From: Scalesia atractyloides
Lineage: Eukaryota > Streptophyta > Magnoliopsida > Asterales > Asteraceae
Assembly (NCBI GenBank): GCA_947069175.1
Contig: CAMTDV010000030.1
Coordinates: 100,836,411-100,900,410, forward strand
Direction of reading: 5' to 3'
Length of the DNA stretch: 64,000 nt
Under the pieces are notes generated by a model. The model had not been told where the DNA came from. It saw nothing but the letters and a program-made list of their open reading frames with translations, and did no database searches. Both the position numbers and the translations under genes were made by a program. Shown here piece after piece: positions 22,164 to 34,529 of the stretch; position 1 is the stretch's first letter; every line of letters begins with the position of its first letter.

Positions 22164-22433
22164 AAAAGCTTTATGTTCATTAGTAAAATTATTGTAAGTA
22201 ACAAAATTTGCTAAAGGGTGTACCGTTGAGGGTTCTTGATCGGAGGAGGATGGATGCTCGTGGTCTAGAGATGGGGTAAATTCACTTGATAATCTTTAAG
22301 AAAAACGGGCTTGGTCTTGGTTCTTTTTGGCCTTTCATTTGCTTCTGGGCCGATTCCATCATTGGTAGATGGGTTTTCTTCATGTCCAATGATGAATTCA
22401 TTGTCTAGAATTGGGCTTTCATTTTCGGATAGC

Positions 22434-23842
22434 CTAACTGGGCTTCCTTGGGCATCCCCAATGTCTTCGACTTTTTATTGGCCTATTATTGGAAAAGGCA
22501 TTTTGATCAACAGTGGCGTCATTATTGATGCCAACCTTCTCATGCCTTGGTTCATCTTCCCAAACCTTTGGAAAGAAAATTTCTTCTTCTTCATTTGGAG
22601 GTTCTGCCATAGAGAAAGGAAAAATATTTTCCACAAACTTGACATCTCTTGAAATTATGATCTTTTTGTGTTCCAAGTCGTAGATTTTATAACCTTTGGT
22701 CCGTGGGGGATATCCCAAGAATACTCCCGGTCTCCCCCTTATTTCAAACTTATCTCCTTTGGTTTCGGTGCTTTGGTAGTACGCGAGACAACCGACTACC
22801 CTTAGGTACCCGTAATCGGGTTCACGGTTGTATAAAAGCTTATATGGTGTTTTTCCATCAATGACATCAGAAGGCAGCCGATTTATAATGTGTGTTGCGG
22901 TTAAGACACATTCTCCCCAAAAACGAGTTGGTGAACTTGCTTCAAACTTTAAAGCTCTCGCCGTTTCTAGGAGATGTCGGTGTTCTCTTTCCGCCACACC
23001 GTTTTGTTGCGGTGTGTGTGGGCATGTTGTCTCCAACATTATGCCCTCTCTTCTATATAATTCGAGCATATCATTGGAAGTGAATTCGCCTCTGTTGTCA
23101 CACCGTACACGTCTTATATTCTTTTCAAATTGAACTTGCACCATTTTATGGAAAAAGATCAAAATGTTGCCAGCGTCGGATTTGTGTTTGAGAAGGAAAA
23201 CCCAAACGGCACGACTAAAATCGTCTACTATCGTAAGAAAATAATTTGCATGTGTAAGGGAGGGTGTGCGGTATTTTCCCATACGTCAGAATGTATGAGG
23301 TCAAAACAAGCATTCGTTTTTGTTTTGCTAATTGGAAATGGCAATCTAGTGAATTTTGCTTTCACACAAGAATCACAAACTCCCTTTAAAGAGGCGTCTT
23401 TATTAAAACCAACATTATTAAGATTAGTAATTGACGTATGGCCTAGTCTCTTATGCCATGTCCTTGCGGTTGCCATCATTGCTTGTCTTACACCTTCCAA
23501 CATCCCCATCTTGTATAGACCTCCGAGTCGTTTACCCGCTCCAATCAATTCCCTCGAGTGTAGGCTCTGCATGACACAAAAATTTGGAAAGAATGTCACA
23601 ACACATTGTAAATCATTGGATACTTTACCAACAGATAACAAATTTCATTTGAATTCGGGAACGTATAGAATGTTTTTAATGGTCACCCCACTGGGAAGTG
23701 TGTGACTAACACGACCCTTGACGGGTATGGTAGCCCCATTTGGTATGGTAACCGGTGTTTCGCAGACTCCTTTGGTTATGTTTTGTAAAAGGGTATTATT
23801 ATAAGACATGTGTTCGGTAGCGCCAGAATCTATTACCCACAT
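22434..23842 (-). pseudogene. Copia protease and integrase, broken
   Basis: Protease: Asp-Ser-Gly-Ala-Thr active site at about 23815-23830. Next, after an in-frame TGA near 23642, is the integrase zinc-binding part (Trp-His-Lys-Arg-Leu-Gly-His and Cys-Asp-Ser-Cys). A frameshift in an A-run near 23270 leads to the catalytic core in 23282-22434, with Ile-Val-Asp-Asp-Phe-Ser, Thr-Pro-Gln-Gln-Asn-Gly-Val-Ala-Glu-Arg and Gly-Tyr-Pro-Pro. A linker to RT (22430-22165) has no long frame. Confidence 0.85.
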
Positions 23843-23854
23843 ACCTTCTTGATT

Positions 23855-24934
23855 CTAATTACCTGCCATATTAGCAATAGGTCCATGGTCTTCTTTGGTA
23901 ACTTCTGCCTTGTCTCCAAAGAACTTTATGAACTGTTGGTATTGCACCTCGGTTAGTCCCGGTATCGGGCTGCTCCCTTCTTCCACGCACGCGGCCTTTG
24001 GTTTGGATTGCTTCCCTTTTCCGGGCCACCAATTGGGATACCCAATTCGCTTGAAGCATCCTTCTTTTGTATGGCCTGTTTTGCCACAAAAGTCACACCG
24101 TTCCACCGAATCTCCAACATTACGCTTCCCATCTTTTTGAGAGGGTTTATTCATGGGTTGAGCTTCATCTCGTTTATTCGGTATAAAGGCTTGAAAGGCC
24201 GAGGCCTCAGTTGTAACCTTTTTGTTGTTGGAAACCGCCCTTTGCTGCTCGTCATCGGAGACCAAATGATAAGCGGTTCCAAGCGTAGGTATCGGTTTCA
24301 CAGCAAGGATTTGAGTCCTTATGGTTCCAAACTCAGCATCCAGCCCCAATAAAAACTCATAGAGTTTTTCTTTGTCCTTCTGTTCACAAAGCTTCTTCCC
24401 AATTCCACACGTACACCCATTACAATTGCACGTAAGCACGAGAAATACAGATTGAATCTCGTCCCACAAACCACACAACTTCGTGTAGTATGCGGAGACG
24501 GAAAGACCTTCTTGTTTGATGGTGCTTAAAGATCGTTTCAGCTCATACGCTCTTGGCGCCTTTCCTTTGCCAACACGCTCTTTTAAGTCGTCCCATATTT
24601 CTTGAGCCGTGGTTGCATATTTCACACAGGTTCGGATTTCTTTTTCCATGGCGGTGTGTAACTACCCTTTTATCATAGCGTCACACCTCATCCAGCCCAT
24701 GTACTTGCTAGATTCGGGTGCTGGTTTCTTGATTGTTCCGTTGATGAAACCAACTTTATTCTTGGAAAACAAGAAATTTAGCCTTTCTTGTGACCAATCG
24801 ATGTAGTTGGCGTCTGTGAGCACAACGTTTACGTGCATCTGCCTCGGATAGTCTGAGGCATGGATATAGTAAGGAGAGTTGTGGTCGATGACTTCACCAC
24901 TGCTTTCTTTTTCGTTTTCTTTATCGCCGGCCAT
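23855..24934 (-). pseudogene. Copia Gag, broken by stop codons
   Basis: Starts Met-Ala-Gly-Asp-Lys at 24934. Gag-type helical region with Trp-Asp-Asp-Leu and Tyr-Tyr-Thr-Lys-Leu, then a CCHC zinc knuckle (Cys-x2-Cys-x4-His-x4-Cys) at 24056-24097. An in-frame TAG separates 24662 from 24649 and another separates Gag from protease at 23855. A run of cysteines at about 24410-24440 is unusual for Gag. Confidence 0.85.
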
Positions 24935-24965
24935 GGCGTCTTTGCAATTTTGGATCTTATTGTTG

Positions 24966-24977
24966 CTCTGATACCAT
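24966..24977 (-). promoter_or_regulatory. Copia primer binding site (tRNA-Met initiator)
   Basis: Minus TGGTATCAGAGC, directly next to the 5' LTR. Confidence 0.85.
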
Positions 24978-25150
24978 AATAACTATGGTATATTGATTTT
25001 ACACAACTGTGATACAAAATAATGAACAAGAAGCACAGGTTAAATACACGTTGGTCATCTACTAGCTATGGAAAGTGTGCTGGTCAATTGGTGAGAAGAT
25101 TGAGGCAATAATCACGGAGGAAAATACGAAAAAGGAAATCACGGTTATTA
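24978..25150 (-). repeat. 5' LTR of Copia element
   Basis: 173 bp, TAATAAC/GTTATTA ends, followed on the right by target duplication AATCC. Confidence 0.85.
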
Positions 25151-27428
25151 AATCCAAGATGCTAACACTCGAGTTTAAACACAAAATAAAACCCGTTAGA
25201 AAGGGCCCTAGGCCAAAGCCTCGGAACTTCAGAAACGGTTTATATATTGTTCTGGGTCGGCCTCAGAATATAAGAAATGGGCTCAACTAACCAATCCAAA
25301 AAATAAACAATCCGGTTGATATAATATATTTGGTCATGAATTCAATTTTAGCATTAGGTCCAAACTTTGACTTTTCACTGGGCCCACAACTAATGCCTGA
25401 AAGGATGAATGAAGTCTTGTAACTTCAGAATCGGTTTATATATTGTACTAGGTCGGGCTTAGAAACAGTTCAACCGGCCGTAGCGGGAGGTTTGACTGGT
25501 AATACCGACTGCTTTGAACCGGTTTTTAAAACATTTCTCATAAGCCTAGAAATCTACTGAAGAGAAACCTATTTCAAAAGTATCTAAGTTGTGTGGGTAA
25601 CCTGTATCCTGAAGGCTTGTAGTCGTCTATCGTGTTTCGTAATATGTTTCTAAGGATTCTAGTTCCATTGTGGATATTGACGTAGATTTAGAAGTATATT
25701 TAGTGGATTTATGAGTTATACATCACCATTGCTTTATAATAGCTCGATTATTTGTTTGAAGAATAAGTTCCTAGAAAAAAATAGCAGTGGTTCCATCTAA
25801 AAAATTGTTCATTCTTGAAAATTTATCACAAACAACATATAGTTACTAATTTTAATAACTATTTTTAAGCAAATCCAATAAAAAAAAATTCAAAATAACA
25901 TATTCTTACTAATTTTAATAATTACTTTTAAGCAAACTCAATTTCATTCATTCCAGTTACCTTCACCCCTTCATCTTAGAAACACATAGTGAAGGGAACT
26001 AGTGTGTGTAAATTTCCAATAATGTTCTCATATGTAATCTATCTTAGTGATTGGTAGTTCTACAAGCCGAGAGGAAAAGACTCACTGGATACATTCATAA
26101 ACTTTGTTGACTTCGTCAGTGCATTTGAGCAGTGACATCTAGAAAATAATTATAGAGGTAACGTTCAATTTTTTTAACGTACTTCATACAATGTAAACGG
26201 AACAAAAAATAGTAGCACGATAATAATTAAATTTAAATACATACAAAGACCGCACAACTTAGAGTATTTTTCAAATATTCCTCATCTATTCAATTGCGCA
26301 AATCCGTCTTGAGAAGCTTCATTTAAGAAAAAAACAATTTTTTAAAGGTTGCGATTGTAACCGTTAAAACCAACGCTAGCTTCAATGTTCCATAAACCAA
26401 AGGAAAAGTATCATGCTTTCCGAGTTCCACCATTACACGAGCAAGGTCACTCAATCCATTCAATTTTGCAAATTATCATCTACCTTTGAAGTGTGATAAA
26501 AGACCGTAAGATCACCCGACAGAGACCCTCTTTCTTCTTTAGTAAAATCATTCGGATATTTCCCAGAATCTTAGGATGTCAAATTTAGCAAACGAATCAC
26601 AAGGATTTAAATCCACACTAGCATCGGTGACGGAACCAAACTTTTATAATTGGGGGGGGGGGGGGACACAATGTAATTTTTATTTACATGGCCACCATAG
26701 TTTTAAGTTGCTAAAAGTAAGCTAGACAGTTTTACCGATCCATCTTTGTTTCGACCTTTTTATTGAAAGTTTATTATAAAAAGTACATCTCTACATTATA
26801 TTAAGTAATATATTAATTTTTTAACAACTTTCTTCTAAATATTACCCATTTGTAAAATTTTAAATCTACACTATATTTGTAGGATGAAATCATCAAGACC
26901 ACTAGGTCATAAGACAATGAGCCAAATAATATTTTAAAACTGTAACCAAGTAATTAGATAAAATAGAAAAAATGAATACATATATGTTTATTATATTTTT
27001 GAAATAAAATATAATAATCGCATTAAAACCCCAATCATAATAATCAAAGAGATGAATGCATATATGTTTATTCATAATAATCAAGGAGATGAATGCATAT
27101 ATGTTTATTATATTTTTGTAACAAAAGGTGGGGAGCATAAAGGTAGATATGCAAATGGGTCATAGTCTAAAGTTAAGTTCTCTTTCCTTTCCTAACAATT
27201 CAAGAATGGAATATAACGGAAGTCTATGTTGAGGGATGGAGGAATCAAAGTTTGAGTGAGTTTGGAAAGAATAATTGAGATTTCTTATGGAATGGTTAAT
27301 TCCTTTCGTGTAATAAAACATATTCTTCTTCATTTCTTTATACTGGCGCATTTGGGTTCCAAACACTAATAGTCTCTTTCCAATTTGTGTGGTATTCAAC
27401 TTGCTGATCGAGCTAAGAAGGAAATTTC
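25151..27428. other. Upstream segment of DC1 copy C, shared with other copies
   Basis: 25290-27430 matches parts of 35700-37370, 43500-45480 and 49310-49830 (for example 'agctcgatta..tgttt' and 'attcaacttgctgatcg'). A 14-base G-run lies at 26654-26667. No gene; it holds whatever promoter copy C has. A second (CACTA-independent) remnant, 'gtgacggaaccaaac', is near 26626. Confidence 0.5.
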
Positions 27429-27616
27429 ATGGACATTATACCTGGTATGTCACTAGTTATTCCATTTTATGTATGTTTTTTGATGCTTCATTGAGAAATC
27501 AGAATATAAATTGATAGAGATGAAGTATGTATGCTTAAGGTATGAGACAGTGAGGAGATACAAAACCATCTCTGTGGATTTCCTGTTGACACTCCTATTG
27601 TGTATTTCTATTTTTA

Positions 27617-27656
<40 letters not shown>

Positions 27657-29776
27657 ATATGTTAAATTTTGTGGAAATATTTTCATGGCTTAAGTGTGTT
27701 GAAATCATGACTTAATTATTGTAATATAAATCCACGTAGTTACAAAGGACCAACTTTATCACTTTGATCACATTCACCCCCATCCGCTCAGCATTGTGCA
27801 TCTACAACAACCTAGTCAAAAAAATGAAAATTCTGAAGACGAAGATGAAGACAAAGAGAAAGATGAAGATGATTTTATGGAAGAAGACCATCATGGTGGA
27901 CAATGCAACCTTTGTAGGGAACAGATCTGGTCATTTCATTCGTGTTACTACCAATGCAAGTCCTGTGACTACTCATTGCACAAATTTTGTGCAGAACTAC
28001 CCAAGGCCCTAGTAAATTACCCATCACATCATCCTCCTGACCACAATTTTTTGTTCAGTTACCACAATTTCCGTAGCTTCTTTACTTGTCATGTCTGCAA
28101 TATTTATAGGGAGGATAACAATTATTATTATTGTTCCGTCTGTTATATAAGTATGGACATTACTTGTGCTACTATGCCGAAACAGAAGATAAACCACCCT
28201 AGTCACCCTCACCAATTGGAGCGAATGCTTGGGTCCATTGTATCTAGTTGTCTAGCTTGTGGTAATAAACATGAAGGGGTCTTCTTTCAATGTACCACAT
28301 GTCCTGGGTTTTGGATCAACCATGATTGTGCTTTGCTGCCTGCTAAGTTACTAATACAAAATCATACTGATGGGACTTTCACTCATTCCCATCCACTTAC
28401 CCTTGGCTATTCATTTTCCTATTCGGATTCCGATTCCCTTGTAGGGTCTGCAATAAGGATTTCCGATTTCGTTTATGGAATTACAAATGTGATAAATGTC
28501 GATTTTACGCACATGTTGATTGTGCAACTTCAAAAAAAGAGCCATTTATGTCCATCTTCTTACGTGAAAGTGAGCAATCTCTTTTTCTTTTATTATGTTA
28601 TTTTGTGGAGTATTATCTTAGTCTAATTTCAAGTATATCATTTTATCAGGCCTTGGCAAAACTTCTAAAAATTTTAAAGATGATGAACATCCGAATCTAC
28701 TCCACTGCCCATTTGACGATGAAGGTGACAACCTTTTAAAGCGTCATATGTCTAATCCAAAGGAGTTGATTGGTAAACAATATGATGGTGACACGCTCAA
28801 CCATTTTAGCCATCAACACCCACTCATCCTTTTCGACAAGCGAACACTAGTTGGTAAAATTCTGCACGACCCCATGAAAAGAGTCTGGCTATTATGTGAC
28901 GGATGTGTGAAACCAATCATAACAGTACCATTTTACATGTGTTGCCAATATGTTGATGAAAAATGTTTTTTTGTTCTTCATGAGTGGTGCGCCAAACTAC
29001 CCTCGGAAGTACAAGATTATGCGGGCCATCCTGAACATACTCTTTTTCTACTGCCAAAAATCCCTGATAAGTTCTTTGGTGTGTTCACATGTACTTTTTG
29101 CAAGTTACCATCTAATGGTTTCGCGTATGGGTGCACCATGTGTGACTTTTATGTTGATATCAACTGTGCATTCATACCTGAAGAAATAACACATGAGGCT
29201 CATCCTGATCATCTCCTATTGAGAGTAGGGCCTTTAGCTTATAATGAAATGGATTTGTCTTGCAAAGCATGTTCTGGAATTACGTGGCATAGGTAGGGAT
29301 TTTATTGTCCCTCTTGTAATTTCTACATTCATGTAAAGTGTGCTTTCTTATTGCCAAGAGTAATTAAGCACAAGTGTGATAAACATCCTTTGAGCCTAAG
29401 ATACTATCCAGTGGAGAACCATATCACCGATTACTTTTGTGAGATATGTGAGTATGAATTAACCCCTTGGAAATGGTTCTACCATTGCACTACATGTGCC
29501 CAGTCTATGCATGTTAGTTGTGTACATAATATACTTCAATGTGAGCAAAGTGCTTTTCCCTATGATGATACTGGTGTCTATACATTTCTCAATGTCAAAT
29601 TTGGAGGAATGCTTGAGATCAAAGATCACTCACACCACTTGACTTTTGCTAAAGGGCTTAAGAGTGATGTAGAGTGCGTTAAGTGTCATTACCTATTGGA
29701 ATACGAGATGATCTTTAAGTGCTTGGAATGCGAGTTTGCATTTGATTATGAGTGTGCATCTTCATTTCTCAGTTGA
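27429..29776 (+). pseudogene. DC1-domain protein, copy C (three exons, two breaks)
   Basis: Model: exon 1 27429-27444 (Met-Asp-Ile-Ile-Pro plus one base, GTATGT donor), exon 2 27740-28569, exon 3 28650-29776. Phases fit. The full product would have about nine DC1 repeats (His-x-x-His-Pro-Leu, Cys-x2-Cys, Cys-x2-Cys, His-x3-Cys-Ala). Exon 2 starts with the His-Pro-Leu block and a Glu/Asp-rich stretch, then repeats 1-4. Exon 3 holds repeats 5-9 and ends Ser-Ser-Phe-Leu-Ser. Breaks: a one-base frameshift near 28430-28445, just before repeat 4, and a TAG at 29294-29296 where copy F has a Cys codon. DC1 proteins bind zinc and act in stress and development. A truncated product of about 230 residues with three repeats could still be made. 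Confidence 0.8.
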
Positions 29777-30178
29777 TCAAGCTCTTTGTCTTATACTATT
29801 CTAAGTTTGTTATATGTGTCCAATCAATTCTTTTGACTTAGTTTGGTTTCGATCTTTTATCAATTGGTGTCAACCACTTGACTATTGTAAGCTTTTTATG
29901 AGTATCGGATAAATTGTCAATTATCTTGTAACAACTTCTAGTTATAGTTTGTTGCAGCCACACCATTGTAAGCTTTTATGTGTCCCAATCTATTATCATG
30001 TTTTGTCAGTTGATCCGGTTCTTTTGACTACTGTAAATTTTGTATAGTGCCATCTCTCGATGTAGAAGTAAAGTAACTTGTAACAACTGTCACAATAGTT
30101 GAACATCCAATTAATACTTTGTACGTGACTAGAGGTTATCCATCAAGGTTTGGCATCATGTTATGTATATATATATGT
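29777..30178. other. 3' flank of DC1 copy C
   Basis: Conserved downstream of copies D, F and G ('ttttgtcagttgatccggtt', 'tactttgtacgtgac'). It probably holds the 3' UTR. Ends in a TA tract. Confidence 0.5.
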
Positions 30179-30660
30179 ATGGAGAAAGTTCATTTGAGAA
30201 GAAATTTTTATTAAGAAGAAAAAGAACAAAGGGTATAATTGTAAAATATTAAATAGTTTTCTTTCATCTCATTTATTACAATCTTTAAGTAATTAATTAC
30301 TCATAAATATTATTATTCTCTACACTAATTTCTTTTGCCTACACACATAAAAAGTTATCCTACGTATTTCGAAATTAGCAACGCGTAATTTATCCTAAAC
30401 ACCTAATAATTTGTCCTACACTCTAAAATATTTTTTTTAATTTTTTTGAAGAAATATATATTTTGAAAGTAAGTTAAAAATTTAATTATTTAGCTATTAA
30501 AGAGAAAGACTAGAAATTAATGATCTATGTAAATTTAAAAATATACCATTACATTACAATTAAATGCAAATATTAAATGAAGTAAATTGAAACATTCTTT
30601 TTGGTTGAAATTTCTTCTTTTTCTTCTTACAAATTTTTTTTTCTCATTTGAACTCTCCAC
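30179..30660. mobile_element. Foldback element between TA tracts
   Basis: Left 'ggagaaagttcatttgagaa' and right 'ttctcatttgaactctcc' are inverted. The arms continue with 'agaagaaaaagaa'. Both sides are TA-rich tracts, as for the other foldbacks in the window. Confidence 0.65.
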
Positions 30661-30662
30661 TA

Positions 30663-30709
<47 letters not shown>

Positions 30710-30944
30710 GGTAGAGGATCCTGTAAAAAGGACCAAAAGTGTGAGAAATGTAAGAAAGAATTTCGTGATGACACGTGTCCCTTCATATTTTATTTATTTA
30801 AGGGTATTATGGTAATTGCAACTGTATTCAGAATTAAAGATTTTTTTTTGTAACTGAATTTATTCAATATTTTTAGGAAATCGATTTTGTAGTCAGTTAT
30901 TTAAGGAACTTGAATTTTGATTTACTCTGATTTTTTGTAGGAGA
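30661..30944. other. TA microsatellite and unassigned piece
   Basis: (TA)n at 30663-30710, then a sequence beginning 'ataggtagaggatcc', perhaps one end of another element in the TA tract. It fuses to a DC1 fragment near 30945. Confidence 0.4.
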
Positions 30945-31141
30945 TTCGTCAAACCATCCTCCAAATTTGGAGGAATGCTTGAGATCAAAGGTCACGCACA
31001 CCGCTTGGCTTTTGCTGAAGGGTTAAAGAGTGATGGAAAGTGCGTTAAGTGTCATCAACAATTGGTATTCTGTATGATCTTTAAGTGCTTAGAATGCGAG
31101 TTTGCATTTCATTATGAGTGTGCATCTTCATTTCTCAGTTG
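30945..31141 (+). pseudogene. DC1-domain protein, copy D (last repeat only)
   Basis: Encodes the ninth DC1 repeat (Gly-Gly-Met-Leu-Glu-Ile-Lys, Cys-Val-Lys-Cys, Cys-Leu-Glu-Cys-Glu-Phe) up to the family's stop TGA at 31141, with the usual 3' flank to about 31455. No upstream exons, so this is a duplicated gene tail. Confidence 0.8.
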
Positions 31142-31455
31142 ATCAAGCCTTTTGTCTTATACTATTGTAAGTTTGTTATACGTGTCCAGTCAATTCAGTT
31201 CGACTAGTTTGGTTTCGATCTTTTATCAATTGGTGTCAACCTCTTGACTATTGTAAGCTTTTTTGAGAATCAAATCAATTAACAATTATCTTGTAACAAC
31301 TTCTAGTTATAGTTTGATGCTGCCAAATTATTGTAATCTTTTATATGTGCCATTCTATTATCATGTTTTGTCAGTTGATCCGGTTCTTTTGACTATAACA
31401 AATTTTGTACGGTGTCAACACTTGATGTAGAATTAAAGTAACTTGTATTGAAGTC
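31142..31455. other. 3' flank of DC1 copy D
   Basis: Collinear with 29777-30090. The match stops at about 31455, where Copia Gag sequence begins. Confidence 0.55.
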
Positions 31456-31781
31456 TTGATATTGTAGTACACATTATACAAGGCATCCGAGAGACTTTTG
31501 AGTACATAGCCTCGACATATGAAATCTGAATGCTTCCAAGCATCTACCGCGCACTGAGCTTGAGCATCGGTCTCCCCTTTCGCAGGTTGTGGAGCGGTTT
31601 CGGTCAAGAACCTCGCAAGGTTCATGGTGGTCAGATAGAAGACAATCTTTTGTTGCCACCTCTTGAAGTGGAGACCCGAGAACTTCTTGGGTCGTTCAGC
31701 ATGGTTTGCCACTATGGCCGTTCCCACAGTGTTGGCAGGGGTGCCGACAACAACATTCACGTTGGTATTTTCAGTTGACAT
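31456..31781 (-). pseudogene. Copia Gag, N-terminal fragment
   Basis: About 108 residues of Gag; the open frame continues into DC1 flank (to 31371), giving a chimeric tail with no meaning. Confidence 0.7.
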
Positions 31782-33326
31782 TCTGAAAAGAATTTAAGAA
31801 AACAAGTTAAAATTCTGTTTTCAAAATAAATGTGCTAATTTATTGTTTTAAACAGAATCAATGAGTACAAAAATCAGCAGTGTAGCTTCTAAGTCCAACT
31901 TTGAAGACTACACCAGAAGATCTTAGAACCCAAAGACAGAGAAGGAGAAGAAGAAACATAATTTGTTTTGACAAAGTCGCTACTTTGAATCAAAACAGAA
32001 AAAATTAACTTTTAAAAACACAACCTGCTGTTAAGTCAAAACTGGTTTGAAAATCATAGCAGAATTGTTTGTGATTCAACATGAATGGTGTTTTTAAATT
32101 TGTTTTAAGATTGTAGGAATCCGTTCGTGCAAAAATAAATAAAATCCTTTATTAACTTGAATAACAAATACAGAATAGAATGAAGTTGACAATACAATAC
32201 AATTACAACTGAAAAAGAAAAACAAGAACAGAGTTTGTAAACAGAAAACAGTTCTTGGCTGAGGATCGTGTTAGACACGGGTCCTTTAAAACAAATTTCG
32301 AGTCTCCTAGGAGAACTCGTTTGTTTCCAGGATACAACAGCCTAAGCAGTTGCACTGTCGGTCTTGACTAGAACCCGAAGGTTTACCTTGAAGCAAGATA
32401 GAAGATTCAGAAGAGAGAAGATTGTAAGAGCTATGTGTTTCCGTGTGCTTCTGCAATAGGGGTGTCCACCTATTTATACTGTAGATCTTGGATGAAACTG
32501 AAAAACTATTAAATGGGAGAATTAAATTTCATTAAACGTCTTCAATGCACTTTAATTCGTCATTTAATTCTCAGTCAAACCTGTTGACTCGTCAGTTTCT
32601 AATGCTGGAATGTAACTGCACTGTCATTAATTGCTGAAAGCTTCTGCGCGCGCACCATCTTGGCTCAATTCAACGCGCACGCAGGTCTACACGCTCATGT
32701 GCATGCGCGCCACTTCGGCTCAATTCCATGCGCACCTGCGCCACGTCACCTGTGAACCTATACAAGCACACCATATAGTTGCACCGTATTGGCTCACTCT
32801 GGTGCGCCGCGCACGTGCCAATGCACGCCACCTGGTCCTTGCAGCCCTATGCTCCACCACGCGGACACGGTCAAAAATAGAAAGGCGGCTCTCAAGCGAC
32901 TCCAGCGACTCGCGATGTTGCGAAGTGCACATTGCGCCCACGCCACGCATACGCGCGTGCGAGTGCTCATCACCCTTCCCGAGTACACTTAGTGTGTGCT
33001 TCCATGGAACAATAAGGATGGAGAGTTCCCACTTAAATACCCCTTTAAGTTTCATCTCTCCTCCTATGTGGGACAAGGTGTCACTTTACCACTTTTTCAG
33101 CATTCAATGTTTCAAACACCAAACTTTGAGCATCGATATCTCATTCATCTTAGCTCCATTTTGGATGTGGTTTAGTTCGTTGCGAAGCTCTTCCAACATA
33201 GAACACAACCCCGCACAAATAAATATATAAGACCCACTCATTTTCTTATATTTATTTCTAATCCAAACTTACGAAAAACAATTTTCCTATATTTGTGAAA
33301 AGTGTTATTTTCACAAATTTCCAACA
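31456..33326 (-). mobile_element. Copia fragment: 5' LTR and start of Gag
   Basis: Minus strand. LTR starts TGTTGGAAATTTG at 33326 and has a TATAAATA box at 32471-32478. The leader leads to a Gag start at 31781 (Met-Ser-Thr-Glu-Asn-Thr; His-Phe-Lys-Arg-Trp-Gln-Gln-Lys; Leu-Ala-Arg-Phe-Leu; Trp-Lys-His-Ser-Asp-Phe). Gag is cut off near 31456 at the junction with DC1 flank. This is a different Copia family from 20411-25150. The LTR's inner boundary is uncertain (near 32100). The 199-residue frame at 32631 is within the LTR and spurious. Confidence 0.7.
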
Positions 33327-33516
33327 TTTCTTTCCTTTTATACAATTTCTCTTATCTATTGGTAATTACCGACGAAAAAGATAAAAAAAAGTTTATTGTA
33401 GAATTTGATCAATCCATCAGTGAAATTTTCATAGCTAAAGTTACTTTTGATGTTGAATTCTAGAACACTTGGTTATATGAAATCATGACTAAAGTTTTGT
33501 AACAAAAATATTTCAT
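33327..33516. other. Decayed upstream piece of DC1 copy E
   Basis: From about 33460 it resembles the intron 1 end of other copies ('ttggttatatgaaatcatgac'). Confidence 0.4.
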
Positions 33517-34345
33517 TGCTGTAATTGCAAATGATCACTTTAATCACCACCATCCGATCAGCCTTGTGTATTTGCAACAGCTTAATCATGACGATGAAGA
33601 TGAAGACAAAAGAAAACGATGAGGATGTTGTGTGGCTTCACCGTTATCATTTTCATTTTTGTAGTCTATAGTGGTTGGTTCCATTTTCATTTATAGATTT
33701 ACATGCATGTAATATCGACATTTATTGCATTAGAAGATTTTTAAATCTAAAATGCGATAAATACCGATATTACGTGCTTGTTGATTTGTGCAACTTTAAT
33801 GAGATAGCCATTTATGTCCATCTTCCTTAGGGCAAGTAAGCAATCTCTTCTTTTTTACTATTTTAGTTTCTAAGAAGATCATCTTAGTTTAATTTCAAGT
33901 ATATCATTTTATCCGGTTTTGGAAAAACTTCTAAAAATTTTAAAGATGACAAACATCTGAATTTGCTCCACTGTCAATTTCATGTCAAAGGTGATAACCT
34001 TTTGAAGCGTCATATGTCAAATAAAAAAAGAGTTAATTGGTAAACAATATGATGGTAAAAAACATCATTTGGTCAAATTCTACACAATATCGTGAAAAGA
34101 GTTCGACTATTATGTGACGGCTGATGAATGTGTGAAACCAATTATGGTGGTACCGTTTTACATGTGTTGTCGATATGTTTGATGGAAAATGTTGTTTTGC
34201 TCTTTGATGAATGGTGCGCCAAGCTACCCTTGGAAGAACAAGACTACTATTGTAACTTGCATTTCATCTTTAAGTGCTTGCAATGTGAATTTGCATTTCA
34301 TCTCAAGGGTACTTCATTTCTTAGTTTATCAAGCTCCTTGGCTTA
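33517..34345 (+). pseudogene. DC1-domain protein, copy E, heavily deleted
   Basis: Same deletions as copy B: the N-terminal His-Pro block and acidic stretch, then directly the remains of repeat 4, the exon 2 end and a short exon 3. Further loss: repeat 5 is joined almost directly to repeat 9 near 34230. Several stops and shifts. Confidence 0.75.
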
Positions 34346-34529
34346 TACTATTGTAATTTTGTTAGTTAGTGTTAACCACTTAACTATTGTAAGATTTTTA
34401 CGCGTGTCGAAACAACTATCGATTATCTTGTAACAACTTTTATTTATACTTTGTGTAGCCACACTATTGTAAATTTTTATGTGTATCTAATCATCATTTT
34501 TGCCAGTTGATCTGGTTCTTTTGACTATT

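Larger units (their letters stand above)
20411..25150 (-). mobile_element. Ty1/Copia LTR retrotransposon, complete but degenerate
   Basis: Complete structure on the minus strand. Right (5') LTR 24978-25150, left (3') LTR 20411-20597, and a 5-bp target duplication AATCC at 20406-20410 and 25151-25155. The primer binding site at 24966-24977 is complementary to the 3' end of initiator tRNA-Met (minus TGGTATCAGAGC). A polypurine tract (minus 'cttgagggagag') abuts the 3' LTR. The gene order Gag, protease, integrase, reverse transcriptase, RNase H is that of Copia. The LTRs are short (about 175-187 bp) and end TAATAAC/GTTATTA instead of TG/CA. The left LTR has about 14 extra bases near its end. Confidence 0.9.

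Noticed and set aside
32631..33230. 199-residue open frame on plus strand
   Set aside because: Lies antisense within a Copia LTR, is His/Arg/Cys-rich through GC-rich repeats, and matches no family.
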